This document shows, one piece after another, positions 32,050-45,323 of a DNA stretch of 64,000 nt. A model generated the notes under the pieces. It was not told where the DNA came from. It did no database searches and saw only the letters and a program-made list of their open reading frames with translations. Numbering within the stretch: the stretch's first letter is position 1; every line of letters begins with the position of its first letter. The stretch is from Arenicola marina (lineage: Eukaryota > Annelida > Polychaeta > Arenicolidae), in assembly GCA_964019135.1 (NCBI GenBank), contig OZ025255.1:40020811-40084810 (forward strand), in the 5' to 3' direction. A program made the translations under genes and the position numbers.

Positions 32050-35000
32050 TATAGTATATATCCAATCCAAGACAATACCGACGTTTCCCCGGACACCACC
32101 CAGGATACGGCCTGCCAAAGTGGGCAAATTGCGGATCCAGAGACCTCCCAAGTCTCCGAACGGGCAAGCAGACCGCGCAAGAGAGACGAGCAGCCCCCTA
32201 TGCGGACCCACAGCAAATCAAAGGTCCGCAACGTAAAGGACAACTCTGCACGATGTCACAGCCAGGGATGCTCGCCAACCACGCGAAACTTCAGTATGGC
32301 CGACTGGTGCACGCCGTCAAACAAACGGAAGACCTTAGCCGGTACCCCGCCAGCCGAATCTGAACGTAAACTCGCCAGAGGGAGCAACGACGACGGCTGA
32401 GTTCACAGCGACCGTGGTCTTACATGGTCTAAAACGGTAACGACACCCCTCCATCCCTGCGGACCTACCTCTATGAACACTGGATTAATGGACAAAAACA
32501 ATGTGAAACCTAGGATGAATTTGATATTTCATGACAAAAGATAAATCAATGGGTGAAAATCTAAAAGGTGATATCGTGACTTGTACCAGTCTTAATGTAA
32601 GAGGTTCACGGAAAAGAGTAAAACGTGAAAAGGTCTTCATGTTCCTTAAAAATAAGGGTGTTGATATCGCGTTTCTGCAGGAAACATTCGTCACGGATAG
32701 TTTCGTTGGTAAATTTAATAGAGAGTGGGAAGGAAAGGCATTTCATTCAGTAAGTGATTCTTCTCACAGTAGAGGCACAGCCATTCTAGTCAGCACTAAG
32801 CTAGATTTTGAGTCGATTAGTGCACATATTGGTAATGAAGGTAGATCACTGTTAGTAAACTGTGTGATAAAGGGAACAGAATATTGTTTGGTAAATGTGT
32901 ATGCACCAAATGACGGCAAAGCTAGAGTTGACTTTCTTCAAGCATGTACGTAATTGGATTCTCCAGAACTCATGCAATGCCTCTCAAACAGTGGTTGGGG
33001 GGATTTTAACACCGTGGATGCCAGTATTGACAGAAAATCTGGTCATCTTGACCATAGCTCATCTGAATTTACTGTCTTTAAGAAAGTGCTAAATCTGGGG
33101 GATGCTTACCGTTGTTTGAATCCTTTGAAAAGGGAATACACGTATATAGACCCTTCTCCTAGAGGTAATTCCAGTCGAATTGATTATATACTTGTATCCG
33201 CAGATCTAATGGAAAAAGCTAGGGCGGCATATATTGTTCACGCGCCCACACCAGACCATAAGTCGATGCTTTTCAAGATCCGCATCTCGTCTAGCACCCG
33301 TGGGAGAGGATACTGGAAACTCAACAATTCTCTATTAACAAATGAATCTTATACAACTGGGATTATTGATATTTTAAATGAAACGACAGAAGAGTATCAG
33401 GATTATTGCTGTAAAAGAGATCTATGGGACTTGTGCAAAATTAAACTTAAGGAGCTTTCCATACATTATGGTATAATCCAAAGTAGAGTACGTAAAAATG
33501 CTGTGGAAAAGGTCGAGGAAGAGTTGAAAGTTATCGAGAGAGCCATAGACCTTCATAGCTCTACTGACTTGATAGTCAAAAGAACCACACTAAAAGCAGA
33601 ATACGATATGTTGATGTGTGATACCGCAAAAGGAGCTCAGATACGTGCTAGGGCAGAATGGATAGAGCAAGGGGAAAAAATACGTCTTATTTTCTCAATT
33701 TAGAAAAGTCTCGTCAATCTTATAATAGTATAGACATGTTAGAATCACCGGACGGAACCCGTATCACAAACAAAGATTGTATCCTGAAGGAATTGCATCA
33801 ATACTATGATAGCCTCTACAAAAGCAGGTCTCCTGACATTAACCATGTAAACAGTTATATTGACGCCGTAAAGGTTACAAATGTATTGTCAAAGGAAGAT
33901 CGCGATCTCTGTGAAGGATATGTGTCAGTGCAGGAATGTTCAAATGCACTTATGGCAATGAAACTAAACAAGTCTCCGGGAAACGACGGGCTCACCGTGG
34001 AGTTTTATCAAGCATTATGGCCATACATAAAAGATTTGTTAGTTGAATCATACAAGGAATGCTATGACGAGGAAATGTTGTCGGTTTCACAACGCACGTC
34101 GCTTTTAACGCTCATTCATAAAGGCAACTCTCGTGGATTACTTAAAAGCTACAGACCAATCACGCTATCTAATGTTGATTATAAGATCCTGGCACAAGCG
34201 CTGGCCCGGCGTCTTAAATCAGTCATATCTAGTATCATAAGCCCAGATCAAACTGGTTATATACCAAAACGGTTTATAGGTTGCAATGTCCGTATGATGC
34301 AAGACGTTATAGATTATGCAAATCGTAAACATGTCAGTGGTATTCTTCTATTTTTGGACTTCGAGAAAGCTTTTGACAGTTTAGAATGGGATTTTCTACA
34401 CCAGTCGCTAAAAAAATTTGGGTTTGGAAAATCATTCATTCAATGGGTCCGACTGTTATATAAAGATTCATCTGCACGGGTAAAAAACAACGGTCACTTT
34501 TCAAATCCTGTTAACTTGTCTCGCGGTATAAAGCAGGGCTGTCCACTCTCGGCGATGCTGTTCGTCATAGCTATTGAATTGCTGGCCATTAATTTAAAAA
34601 ACAATAAGGGTATAAAGGGTTTCAAGGTTTGAATCAGACAGCAAGAGCACGAGCTAAAGGTATCCCAATATGCTGACGACTTGACACTACTCCTACAAAA
34701 CGCCGGACAAATTACAGGGGTGCTCGATGAATTAAATGAATTTGAAAAAGTGGCAGGACTAAAACTAAACCTAGCAAAAACCATGTGTATGAATGTCGGT
34801 CACAGCGGGAATAAAAAAGAGGTAACCCCCCACGGTATAGCAATATTGGAAGAGCCTGTGAAGTGTCTCGGCGTGTATATCGGAAATGATAATGAAGAGT
34901 GTAATAATCTAAACTGGACTAACAAACTACTATCCATAGAGAAAGTCTTAAGTACCTGGAAAAAAAGAAAGTTAACACTCTTTGGCAAGCTAACTGTAAT

Positions 35001-36472
35001 AAAAGCCTTAATTATCCCAAAGATATCGTTTATTGCAACCTGCGTTATAGTGCCAACCCGACATAGTTAAGAAACTTAACAAGCTAGTGTATAATTTTAT
35101 CTGGAATAGAACGGAACGTATTAAACATAATGTATTGATGTCACCAAAAGCGTATGGCGGAGTGGCAATGATAGTATTAGACTCGTATATTGACTCCCTG
35201 AACGCCAAGTGGCTGATACGACTACTTGCAGATGAAAATAATGCAAATTGGGCTGTCCTAGGTAAAGGATATTGCTAGCAGTTTCAAACACCAATCGTTG
35301 ACATGTGAAAAAAGTGCATTGCCTGAGTTATCCAAGTTGCCCACCTTCTATTCAAATATCATAAGTGCGTACGCGAAAGCAAATTTTCGACCGAAGCCAC
35401 AAGATATCGAGAGTTTACTTGCTGAGTCTTTATGGGGAAACCAAAACGTAAGCGTAATGTTAGGTAACAGGAATGTAAAAACATGCCTACTCTTTAATTC
35501 GTTTATTAAGGTTGGTATCACTAAAGTACACCATATGAAATTCACAAATGGAAGTGTCGATGAAACCTACCTGTACCATAGGATAAATGACCAGAGAGAT
35601 GTACTGCGTCAAATCAAGTTACTAAAGAAAGCTCTATATCCATATAGAGATATAATGTTAAAGCTACGCGATGTCATGACTATTTTACCTTGTGTAACTA
35701 CAGGCTCTATTACATGTTTAAACAATAATATCAAATCTAAAGACATATATAAAGCGTTAGTAAGCTGTAAGTACGAGGTTAAAAAACCTCTGAAGGCGTT
35801 AGGCAATTGGTGTCTGCTACCTGCTGAGGAAGATACATTGGCAGCTTTTAGTCGAAAAGTGATTGACATCACAGACTCTAAATTGTCAGAATTTAACTAT
35901 AAGATTTTGCACAATATTTTAACTTGTAACTACAATCTGAAGAAAATGAAACTAAGAGAAAATGACTATTGTCCTTACTGTCGCGATTCTCATACCATAC
36001 CTCACATGTTATTCTGGTGTGATTATATCAATAACATTTGAAAAGCTGTTTCATTCGTAATGTGTAGAACTGTTACACCAGCCGACATCGTAACTGGTTG
36101 CAACAGCTATGTAGATAACTTTGGAATAACTGTATGCAGCTATATAATATACAAAATCTACCTGATACTTAAACAAAGAGAAACTAGATGTGTTCACTCC
36201 GATATCAATAAATTATTTCTGGCTGAATTAACACAAAAAATTAACATATACAGGGTAACCAGGGTAACAAAAATTAAAAATATATATAACTGGCTTGAGA
36301 AACTAAATATTGCATTGACGTAAACAATGTCTTTTCTTTCTTCATCATGTTTTATTGTTGTTGTGAATAAGTCAATTGGACTTGATGTACCTATGTACCG
36401 CACTTTTATTTTGAAATAATAAAAAAAAAAAAAAAAAAAAAATTACAAGAAAAAAAATATATATATATATGT
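32050..36472 (+). mobile_element. L1/Tx1-like LINE with 15-bp target duplication
   Basis: GTATAGTATAGTATA occurs at 32035-32049 and again at 36473-36487, bracketing the element. It ends in a poly-A of about 24 bases near 36419, then an AT tail. The 5' part (32050-32400) is a proline/arginine-rich remnant, probably the end of ORF1, so the copy is slightly 5' truncated. ORF2 occupies 32531-36323. It inserted at the 3' border of another LINE (36480-38030). Confidence 0.88.
32531..36323 (+). pseudogene. LINE ORF2: endonuclease, reverse transcriptase, zinc knuckle
   Basis: An AP endonuclease domain comes first (SLNVRGSRKRVKREK, LQETFV, GDFNTVDASIDRKSG, SRIDYILVS). Then the reverse transcriptase: NKSPGNDGLTVEFYQALW, LKSYRPITLSNVDYKI, FLDFEKAFDSLEWDFL, GIKQGCPLSAMLF and QYADDLTLLL with the YADD active site. 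Near the C-terminus is a CPYC...H...C knuckle (NDYCPYCRDSHTIPHMLFWC). Stops in the same frame lie at 32951 (TAA), 34630 (TGA) and 36039 (TGA). Frame changes occur near 33676 (in an A-run), 35065 and 35275. It is dead but recent enough for every domain to be legible. The RT best fits the L1/Tx1 group. Confidence 0.88.
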
Positions 36473-36479
36473 GTATAGT

Positions 36480-38030
36480 ATAGTATAATGTTTATTAAGT
36501 ACTTTAGGCACAACGCCCATGGTACATATATACAATTTTCGGTACAAAATTCATATAGATAACGTCCAAATACAAATATACACAAATATCAACTACAGCG
36601 ATGCTAAAAATGACTCTCTTATGGTGAATGCTTCGTAAACAAAACTGGCTAAAGTCATAACAACGTTGTCGTTTTTACTGCTAAAGAGTCTGTTAACATT
36701 TTCGGAAGAGTGATACCGTGTGTATACTTTTGGCAGTCTCTTATTCCGACTTGAGGCATATAATGGGCACATGATATTACAATAAAATGATATTCGTCTT
36801 CTACAAGATCCCCATGTTTGAAACAGAATTTGCAATAAATATCTTGTGGATCTATATTACAATGCCGACCTCTTTCAATTACTAAGCTATGAGCCGAGCA
36901 CCTCAACCTGGCTAGTGCCCTTCTCTAACTGATAACGTTAACACACCTCAAATATAATTCTAGCTCTAGTAAAGACTATCCATATCAGATTGCCATTCTT
37001 GTTGGGAAGTGTCTCTTAACCTCTGTTATACTTCATTCGTGAAAACATTTACATTTCCAACATCTTGAGATATCTAAGTAATACCAAATCCTAACTTAAA
37101 CAATATGTCTCTAACATGTGTAGCCCAAGTCGATCTGCCGACTCTATCAAGGTTGTAAATCGCGATATAACAGGACCTGAGTAGTCTAGATTCATCCATG
37201 TATATACGTTTGCACCAGTATTTCAATAATCTTTCTACACATACTACTCTAATTGGATGTATCCCACACTCGCTCCTTACAGCCACGCTAGTAATTAAGA
37301 GGTGTTACTCGGGAGCTGCAGAACTCTCCAACAAAAATTATTCTGAACATTTTCTATACACCAATGAGTACAGTATCCCCATACTTCGCTACCATAGGTT
37401 AGGATTGGGACAACCATTTTGTCAAAAAACATCCAGAGCATATCTATATAAAAAAGATTGGTACATTTTGACACGTGTAATATAACCGATACTGCTTTGG
37501 TTGCCTGAGTAGCAATATTCTGCTGAGCTTTAGTCCAACATAGCTGACTAGAGAAAATAATGCCCAGGTATTTGTAATATGATATGACCTCAATTTTCTT
37601 TCCATGGAAATACCACTTTTCGTTTGATTTTAAGACTCCCCATTTCGAAAGACCATTATTTTGGTTTTAGATAGGTTAACCGGTCGACCCCATAGTTGAC
37701 AAAATTCTAACAAACAATCAATAACCTTTTGCAAGTGGCCAATGGTATCGCTCATTTCGTTCATATCATCAGCATAGAATAGTGCAGAGACATTATCAAA
37801 ATACTCATCCAGACAAATAATATTATGTCCGGGTTTGGCACAATTTTCAAGAACTGTAATAACATAAATAATAAACAGTACTGGACTGATGAGACATCCG
37901 TGACGCGTACCAACCAACATTGCAAAGTACTCTGAAATCCCTTCACTTGTCGCTACCGCAGATAACAGTTTGGAGTACATGGAGCGCAATACATGTAGAA
38001 ATTGGCCATGCAATCCTGAGCTTACTAGCT
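36480..38030 (-). mobile_element. CR1/L2-like LINE, 5' truncated, minus strand
   Basis: Read from 38013 downward: GTRHGCLISPVLFIIYV, then SALFYADDMNEMSD with a YADD active site, VNLSKTKIMVFRNG, AVRSECGIHPIRVVC, and a C-terminal knuckle (CKFCFKHGDLVEDEYHF) with the end RESFLASL at 36593. The 3' UTR has ACCATGGGC and AATAAACATT, like the fragment at 3007-3330. Frames are interrupted at several points, so it is not active. The clade is judged by eye. Confidence 0.8.
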
Positions 38031-38965
38031 TGTATCAAAGTACAAGCTTGCATTAAAGTTGTATTAGTTCATCATTGGGGAGGCACAAAGACCGAGGACA
38101 TGGACGAAGAACACGGCGGGCAAAGTGATCTATCAACTAAGTAGTTTCTATTACTAGTTATCTGAAGATGAAGGTTCCCTGCCATCTCGCGCAAAGGTCA
38201 CAGCTCTAGCATGTTTTTTTCTGATTTTTGACGATTTTTTTAAGATGGACACAATCTCCATTGGCTAATCATTGGCGGCCCCACAAAGGTGTCGAGCGCT
38301 CTAACTAGGCGTGATCCGCCTAATTGAAGCATCAAGAAATCTGCAGATGCTTATTGATGACTAGTAGGCGAAAAGATTGCAATTTGAGAATTGTTATCTG
38401 ATTTTTGATGATTTTTCGTTAAAGGTTACACATCAATAGAAACCATCTCCATGATAAGCAATGGAAAACCCCAAACTTTCAAACCCATGCCAGAGAAAAA
38501 TCGGTAACCATGTTTGACTATGTGGGCCATAGGAAATTATAGAGCAATTATCCAATTTTATTTTAAAAACAAGCAGAACATAGGTTGACGTGCGATATTT
38601 TTTGCTACAGCCCATAGTATGACACCCCCCCTCCCACCCCCCCTAGCGCAACCCGCCGAAAATGAGAGACCCTGCGAATCAGCATGTGATTAGGTCGACC
38701 GAACCACGCACCCGTAACATCCGCATGTATGATTAAATACGCCACAGATTAATTGAATAGGCATTATCCTGGTCAAACATTAGTAAAAGAAACAATATCT
38801 GCCAAGACAAAAATAATTAGTAACCACATAACACTGACATACGACCATATTTTACTTGATAGTATATACTTTCCTACGCACGACCTATTGGTGTGTAACC
38901 TTAAATGGCAAGAATCTATATGTTTATCTTTAAAGCGGGTGGCCAATCTAATTTAATCGTGATCT
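38031..38965. other. Non-coding stretch
   Basis: No gene recognised. It includes a C-run near 38630 and an AT-rich interval. Confidence 0.45.
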
Positions 38966-39600
38966 GCACCGAAAGTGTACATCTTAAAATTAAATTGGCC
39001 AGTGTTAACGCTTCGTTTCGGCCGACTGGTAAGGAGAAAAAAATTAAGGCGAGCCGCCCCCATCAATGTCGAGCAGCGCACCATTTTGCCGGAGCAAGTG
39101 ACGCATATTGTGACTATGCATATGGCGCCGCCTTACGTTACAGCTTGCGAAGAGAGAGATCAGGGCCGCGATTTCTAGATGAACAGCGGCAGTTCCAAGC
39201 TGTGCAGTAGCGCAAGATCTTAGCCTTTCATGGAAAAGTGCCGTTTAAACAAATTGATATACGTCTTGCGACGATTGAATCCGCAACAATGCCATGATAG
39301 GAGTTAGAATCGCAACTATTTATACCAGCGATGATCATGCGCTCTTGTTTTGCTCACACAATAGGCGCAATTTCCGGTTTTAATAAATTAGAGTATCGCC
39401 TCCTGATTGGTCAATCGCGGACACGCCTCCAAAAAGGGCTGCCGCCTGGGTAGGCGGCCAAATCGTGCCTGGCGGTCACTTCTAAATGCTATGGTGAGCT
39501 ACAGATAGAACGGAAAATTCTGTAATTTGGAGGATAGACAATTGAGTATTATACGAATCGGTAAAGCAGCGTTAGAGGCCAGGCTGGCGATTCCCTTTAA
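38966..39600 (+). repeat. Repeat D with embedded frame, copy 1
   Basis: Matches 49034-49665 in inverted orientation over about 630 bp. The right border is CCCTTTAA. It carries the frame SVNASFRPTGKEKKIKASRP...GPRFLDEQRQFQAVQ, closed by TAG at 39208 where the other copy has CAG. No known domain. The left border has no inverted partner. Confidence 0.75.
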
Positions 39601-42307
39601 GCCAATTGCTTCGCTTCCGTGGAAACGAAAAATAGTATTGTGATCGTCGTGTTTATCTTGTAAATTGCTTTACCATGATAGTATTTCAATGTGTGGTGAA
39701 GGCTACTGAAATAGCTCGAACGAAAGTAGGTCATATTCACTCAATTTAATTTTTCTCCATAGGATCCAATGTTAAAGGAAATAAAAATATTAGCCCTTGT
39801 AGCTGACCCAAGCGTGTATTTGCTATCCATGCGTCAACCCTACATTTTTGTGACGCCCCAGTTGGTCGCAATACATTGTCAAGAAAGCGCAGGTTTCCCG
39901 GGTGCAGCCTTCTTGGTGGGCGTGGCTGGCGCTAGCCACTCAGAGAGCGAGACCCAAACCGGAAATAACGAAACAGGCGATGTTTACCTAACTTCGTTCA
40001 TATTCAACACACTATAAAAAACCGCAGTTTGTAGTCTAAGCACTCATATTAGACGGATACTGTCCGCGGATGAGACCGCGGTATATCTTTTCACGCGTTT
40101 CCGCTTGCCCCTGGACAAGCGAGATAAACCCAAATTCAACCGCTTGTGGGCGCCCCATGTATGATCATCCATGACGTCACGCTCTGTGGCAAAATGGCGC
40201 GGCGCTTGAATTTACTGTGGACAGGATTGCAAATTTATTTCTTTGAACCCGTTGTTCTCTAAGACGTGTCGTGTTGTGCTCAGTTAATTTCAGGACCAAA
40301 ACATTACTAAGGCCTCACGCTTACATTAACGTGTTTACCCGCTTTAAACGTGTTTGATTATAAACCGAAAAGTAATAAGTTTGTGTCACCATGTTTACAG
40401 ACGATGGCTCAGCTCAGTTGTATCCAACGACGACTGCAAGCATAGAGTAATTGTTTGAATATGACGCCCGTGTGAGCCCCTACTAGCACCAACAATCTTT
40501 CACCATGGTGCAAATTTCGAAACATTCCTGTGACGTCATTTCTTGCTCGAATTAAATATTGTGGCTGCAAAGTGTAATGTTTGTCAGAGAAAACACCCCG
40601 GTATTGTTTGACGAAGGCACTTGTGAAATAAGAGACAAAGCATTTTTCCCAGCATGAGAGATTGGCGGCTTTAACATGGAAAGTCCCAGAGAGAATTACC
40701 ATCACCCCTGGAACCGGAAGTAAGATAGGAACGTATTGTTTTATTGTCTAGTCATGCGGGGAGCTACTTTCTCTACAAAATGAACCCACTTTCTGATATT
40801 TAGGTTTTTTGCCCGATTTTTAATGATTTTTTATATGTACCAAAAGTGACGTCATCGTGACGTCACGTGACGCACTAAGAAACTGAAAGATTTGACACTA
40901 TTCATCCCTATATATATTTCTATGACGTATTACAACATCTTAGTGATAGCTTAAAAATAAGTGCGTCAAAAAGCGAAAAGACTGACAGAGGTCATTTACT
41001 GCGTTTCTACAAAAACCTGTGACATTTGGCTCGAAAATAAGTGTTACGCATCAAAAACAAAACATAACCTTAAGGGTAGCACATTCTGAAACTTACCCCG
41101 GATCTTTAGGTTTAATATTAACGGAGATATATGCGTTTTTCTTCGAAAAAGCGCTGTGACCTTGACTTTTGACTTTTTGAAATGGCTGATGAGTACGGTG
41201 TAGCCATTTTGTGTGGTAATCAGATGCTATGGAATGCAATCCGATGTATGCGGCCGTTACGATGCAAGGAGACTTCTACTTCTGGACTGAAACAGACATA
41301 CAAACAAGCGAACAAACAAACACGTGCGACCGACATATAACGAAAATGTTCGTCATAATAAACGGTATATCCCGAGATTCTTGAAGCGATTCTGAAGGCG
41401 TGTTTAGGTGGTACCGAAGGCGTATCTCAGGCGTATCCCCCGGAGCTCACCAGACTTGGGGCTACAGGCAGTCTCCTGAGGCAAAGGCGTCAATTTAGTC
41501 ATCGCACGGTACGCCTAACGAACTTTATATGTACGTCAAATATTACAAAAAATGCTAGTTTGTAGGTATACAGTGTTTGTCTTGGTTTGTCTTCCTCGCC
41601 TGACTAGCTTTAAAACCCGATAACAAGATAAGTAGGCCTAGCGCTAGCTTTGAGAACCGAGCCCCCAACACTAGGGCCTCACCCACCCTAGTGTTGGGGG
41701 CTTGGTTGTCAAAGCTAGCCCAGCGCTAGTCTCATATGAGACAGTTTTTGCTACTCACAACGTTGCGTGAAACCAATGACATCACATTGGGCTAGCGCAT
41801 GAACTTGATGAAGGCTCAAACGCTTACACCCATTGATCTCTTGTACTCGTAGACTGGCAGCCGCCAATTGATGTCAATGACATAATCAGATAATAAAATG
41901 ATTTATTTGAGCGCTCATGCTTCCGCCTAGCCCCAAGAGAACCCAGGAACAGTTTCTCTAGATAGGTACCAATCGGGGTGACGGGGTCTCTCGGGGCTAG
42001 CTTCCGCCTGCCTACTTTCTGTCTTTCATCCACAGGTGCTCTGTTTATGAAACGGAAGTCTTACACTAGGCTATGGCTTGTGTATAATATATTTTACATC
42101 CATCCCATGAACTAAGTGCTGTTCAGTCTATACAAATAACATGGCAACAACTGAACAGGTCGCAGTTTAAGCTTGCAATTGATACTTTAATAAATAGCAG
42201 CCTTAGTTCTCATTGTCAGAAAAAAATGTGAGTGCCATGATTTCTTCTAGATATATAGTGAACAGACGGCCCCTTTTACCCGCCTGCCTGAAAAACTGCC
42301 TACCTAT
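39601..42307. other. Non-coding stretch with a strong hairpin at 41637-41730
   Basis: No gene. Several TGACGTCA sites lie near 40850. The hairpin pairs GAGCCCCCAACACTAGGG (near 41659) with CCCTAGTGTTGGGGGCTTGG (near 41687), the arms continuing outward through AGCTTTG and AGCGCTAG. A 30-bp stretch near 41360 (AAACGGTATATCCCGAGATT) matches the end of the 42308 fold-back family. Confidence 0.55.
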
Positions 42308-43738
42308 AAAATCCCGGGAATTACCGTTTATTTGTTTTTCCTTTTGCTTCTGAACATTATGAAAGCCGAATTTTTCACAAGAGGTAAAGCAGAACAGAAT
42401 TTGTTTCTATCTGGCTATATATGGCTCCCGGCTATGGCTCTGGGCTTAGGCTCCGGGCTATGGCTCTCGGTGCCGGGCTATGGCTCCGAGCTATGTCTCC
42501 GAGCTATGGCTCTCGGTGCCGGGCTATGGCTCCGGCCTATGGCGTTAGGCGTCGGGCCATAGCTTCGCGCGCGGGCTATGGCTCAGTGCGCTGGACTATG
42601 GCTCCGTGCGCTGCACTGAAATGAGGATAGTGAGAGCGAGATCGCGAGGGTGAGATTTCAAGGGCGAGATCGCAAGAACGCGAGGGCGAGATCGCAAGAA
42701 CGCGAGGGCGAGATCGCGAGGGTAAAATCGCGAGATCAGGAGAATGCGACAATGCGAAGGCGAGATCAATCTCGTGTTCTCGCCTTCGCGATCTCGCTCT
42801 CTCGTTTTCGCGATCTCGCATTCTGGCTCTCGCGTTATCGCCCTCGCGTTCTTGATTTAAACGCGGTGCACAGAGCCATAGTCCAGCGCATGGGGCCATA
42901 GCTCGCACACGGAGCCATAACCCGACGCCTAGACCAATAGCCCGGAGCCATAGCCCGGCACCGAGAGTCATAGCCCGACGCCCAGAGCCATAGCCTGACA
43001 CTCGGAGCCATAGCTCGGAGCCAGGGGCCATAGCCCGAACCCTGACCCACGGGCCATAGCACGAAGCCATAGCCCGGAGCTCGAAGCCATAGCGTCGGGA
43101 ATTTCAGATACCGAATCCATAGCCCAAAGCCCTGAGCCATAGCCCAGAGCCATAGCCCTGTGCCAAGAGACATAGCCCGGAGCCATAGCCCAGTGCCAAG
43201 AGACATAGGCCGGAGCCATAGCACAGACCCATAGCCCGGCGCCAAGAGCCATGGCCCGGAGCCATAGCCCGGTGCCAAGAGCCATAGCCCGGAGCCATAG
43301 CCCGGTGCCAAGAGCCATAGCCCGGAGCCTGAGCCCGGGGCCATAGCCCGGAGCCTGAGTCCGGAGCCATAGCCTGGAGCTCGAAACAGATTCGCTCGAG
43401 TGTTATTCATTTTCGCGAAAAGCGTAAAACGGTATCGCTCGAGTGTTACCTATTTCCGTTTTGTACTTTACAAAAGAGTAAAAGATATTGCGCGAGTGTT
43501 ACCTTTTTCCCTTTTGTACTTTACAAAAGGGTAAAAGGTATCACGCAAGTGTTACCTATTTTCGTTTTGCCCCTTTTAAATAGGGCAAACGGTTTCTGAT
43601 GACTTTTACCTGTTTTGCTTTTTCATTTTTCAAAACGGTAATGGGGAAAATAATTGCCAAAACCCTTTTCCGCTTTACCTTTTGTGAAACAGAAAATTGA
43701 AAAAGGGAAAACGAATAAATGGTATATCCCGGGATTTT
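42308..43738. mobile_element. Fold-back element with inverted tandem arrays
   Basis: The outer ends are AAAATCCCGGGAATTACC at 42308 and GGTATATCCCGGGATTTT ending at 43738; their similarity extends over about 90 bp. Inside, 42415-42620 repeats GGCTATGGCTCCG-type units and 42870-43385 repeats the reverse form CGGAGCCATAGCC. The centre (42630-42850) has GCGAGATCGC-type repeats that switch strand half-way. 43390-43600 has about three 65-bp units (CTCGAGTGTTACCTATTT). Frames giving GYGSGLWLRAM-like runs are by-products of the repeats. Non-autonomous. Confidence 0.85.
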
Positions 43739-43854
43739 CAAGCCTGCTCTCTTTACTTGTAAACGGCTTGACGCAAGTCTACAGGTTGTTCCCGGGCTCG
43801 CCAGCGTTAGCTACTTCCTACTTCCTGTACTGCTCCCCCTAGCGAGTGCCCTTC

Positions 43855-44155
43855 TAGTTGTTAAGATAGATCTTAACTACGCACCCTATGCCTTCGATTC
43901 ACTCCCCTATGGCTCTATTATATCTCTGTTGTCGCCTACTGCCTCAATACGTTTTCACACTCACTCGCCAGGGTGGGACTGCGCAAATTTTTAGGAAAAA
44001 TGCGCCGCGCATTTCTACAAATTAGTGCCGGGGTCCAGCCTAAGCCTAATAACACACGGTATCAGGTGATAAAAAGAAAGAGTTCTGTCACAATTATAAC
44101 TTTTTCGAAAGGTTACAAGAGGTTTTTTGCTGTATTTAATATACACGTTCAAGAA
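43855..44155 (-). repeat. Dispersed repeat B, inverted copy
   Basis: Reverse complement of the 6525-6795 part of repeat B: GTCGCCTAC, GCGCCGCGCATTTCT, CCTAAGCCTAATAACACA and TCACAATTATAACTTTTTCG all recur in order. Confidence 0.75.
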
Positions 44156-44703
44156 GAACCCCGGGAAATGCGGAAATCTAAAATTTCAGAAAAACTGGTT
44201 TACATTGACCATTGAATGCATTGATTTTTTAAATGTAGCAACATTCAGAATTCAGAATGAACAATAAAGTCCATGTTGTAATAAATTAAATTAGCAAAAT
44301 GTCATACTTGTTCTGCACCTGGCCATATGTTATCTATGTACATGCTAAAAGGTAAAATCAGGTAATAGTAGGTTCTGATTATCTGTTTCTTTAATACAAT
44401 GTCCTTATTATATTTATATCACTTAATCACAAATCATTGTGGTAATTGGATGTTTTCGTAACAAATAGATTTTTTTTTAGAAATGTCATAAGAAATAAAT
44501 GGCCCAACACCCGTTCACTTCAGGCAATAGTAAATTGACTTAATGCATTATTAGATAAATAAACATCATTATTTTACTATTACATCAATATTAATACTAA
44601 AAATATACAGACTGAACATTAAGATATTTAAAATGAGCATTCGTAACAACAGAATTTCATCCATTGGTCTTTTCACCTTGATTGTGATTTACCCGAATAT
44701 CTA

Positions 44704-45323
44704 CAGGGTGGTCCATAAAAAACGACCTATTTTACTTTCCATCTTAATTTTGATACAATTAAGATATTTGCAACTTTCTGTCACCAATTGTTCTATAAGG
44801 TTGATCATTTTATCTTTGCAAATTCTGCAGAAATTGGAAACCTTCAAGGTAGGCAAATTCCAATATTTGATCATGTGCTCTATCCACGCTATCCACGCTC
44901 CACGAAAGTCAGCGTGTTGACTTTCGTGGAGATTCCCGGAGACGGTCACGCAACGTCTCAATCCTGTTTGGAGTACGAACTGAAAATGGTCGACCACTGT
45001 GACCTTTATTATTGTTTCCAACACTCCCAGTCTCCTTTTAAACTTAGCTATCAGGCGCTCAATAGTCCGTCTGGTCCGCACATGTCCCCTTCCAAAATCT
45101 CCTGCATACTGTCCTTGCGTCTGAACCCCCGATTTTGTCGCAAAGTAGGCCTTAACGAGTTGTATCCGCTGCTGCATCGTATACTGCCTGTTCAGATCCA
45201 TATAGATATCAGAAGAATTTTCTGGGCCTCTACTCTATATCACGTGAAAATAATGGAGCAATATCATTAGAAACATTTTTTTAGAGGGAAAACAAAAATA
45301 GGTCGTTTTTTATGGACCACCCT
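44704..45323 (-). mobile_element. Mariner/Tc1-like deletion derivative with transposase remnant
   Basis: The ends are CAGGGTGGTCCATAAAAAAC (44704) and GTTTTTTATGGACCACCCT (to 45323), the terminal style of IS630/Tc1/mariner elements, with TA at the left border. A minus-strand frame from 45201 reads MQQRIQLVKAYFATKSGVQT and FGRGHVRTRRTIERLIAKF, resembling the N-terminal helix-turn-helix of mariner-type transposases. The DDE catalytic part is absent. A small perfect hairpin (CCACGAAAGTCA and TGACTTTCGTGG, 44909-44938) lies inside. Confidence 0.8.

Noticed and set aside
42421-43410. Frames with GYGSGLWLRAM-like repeats, resembling a glycine-rich structural protein
   Set aside because: Produced by the inverted CTATGGCTCCG arrays of the fold-back element. 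Similar runs occur in several frames on both strands.
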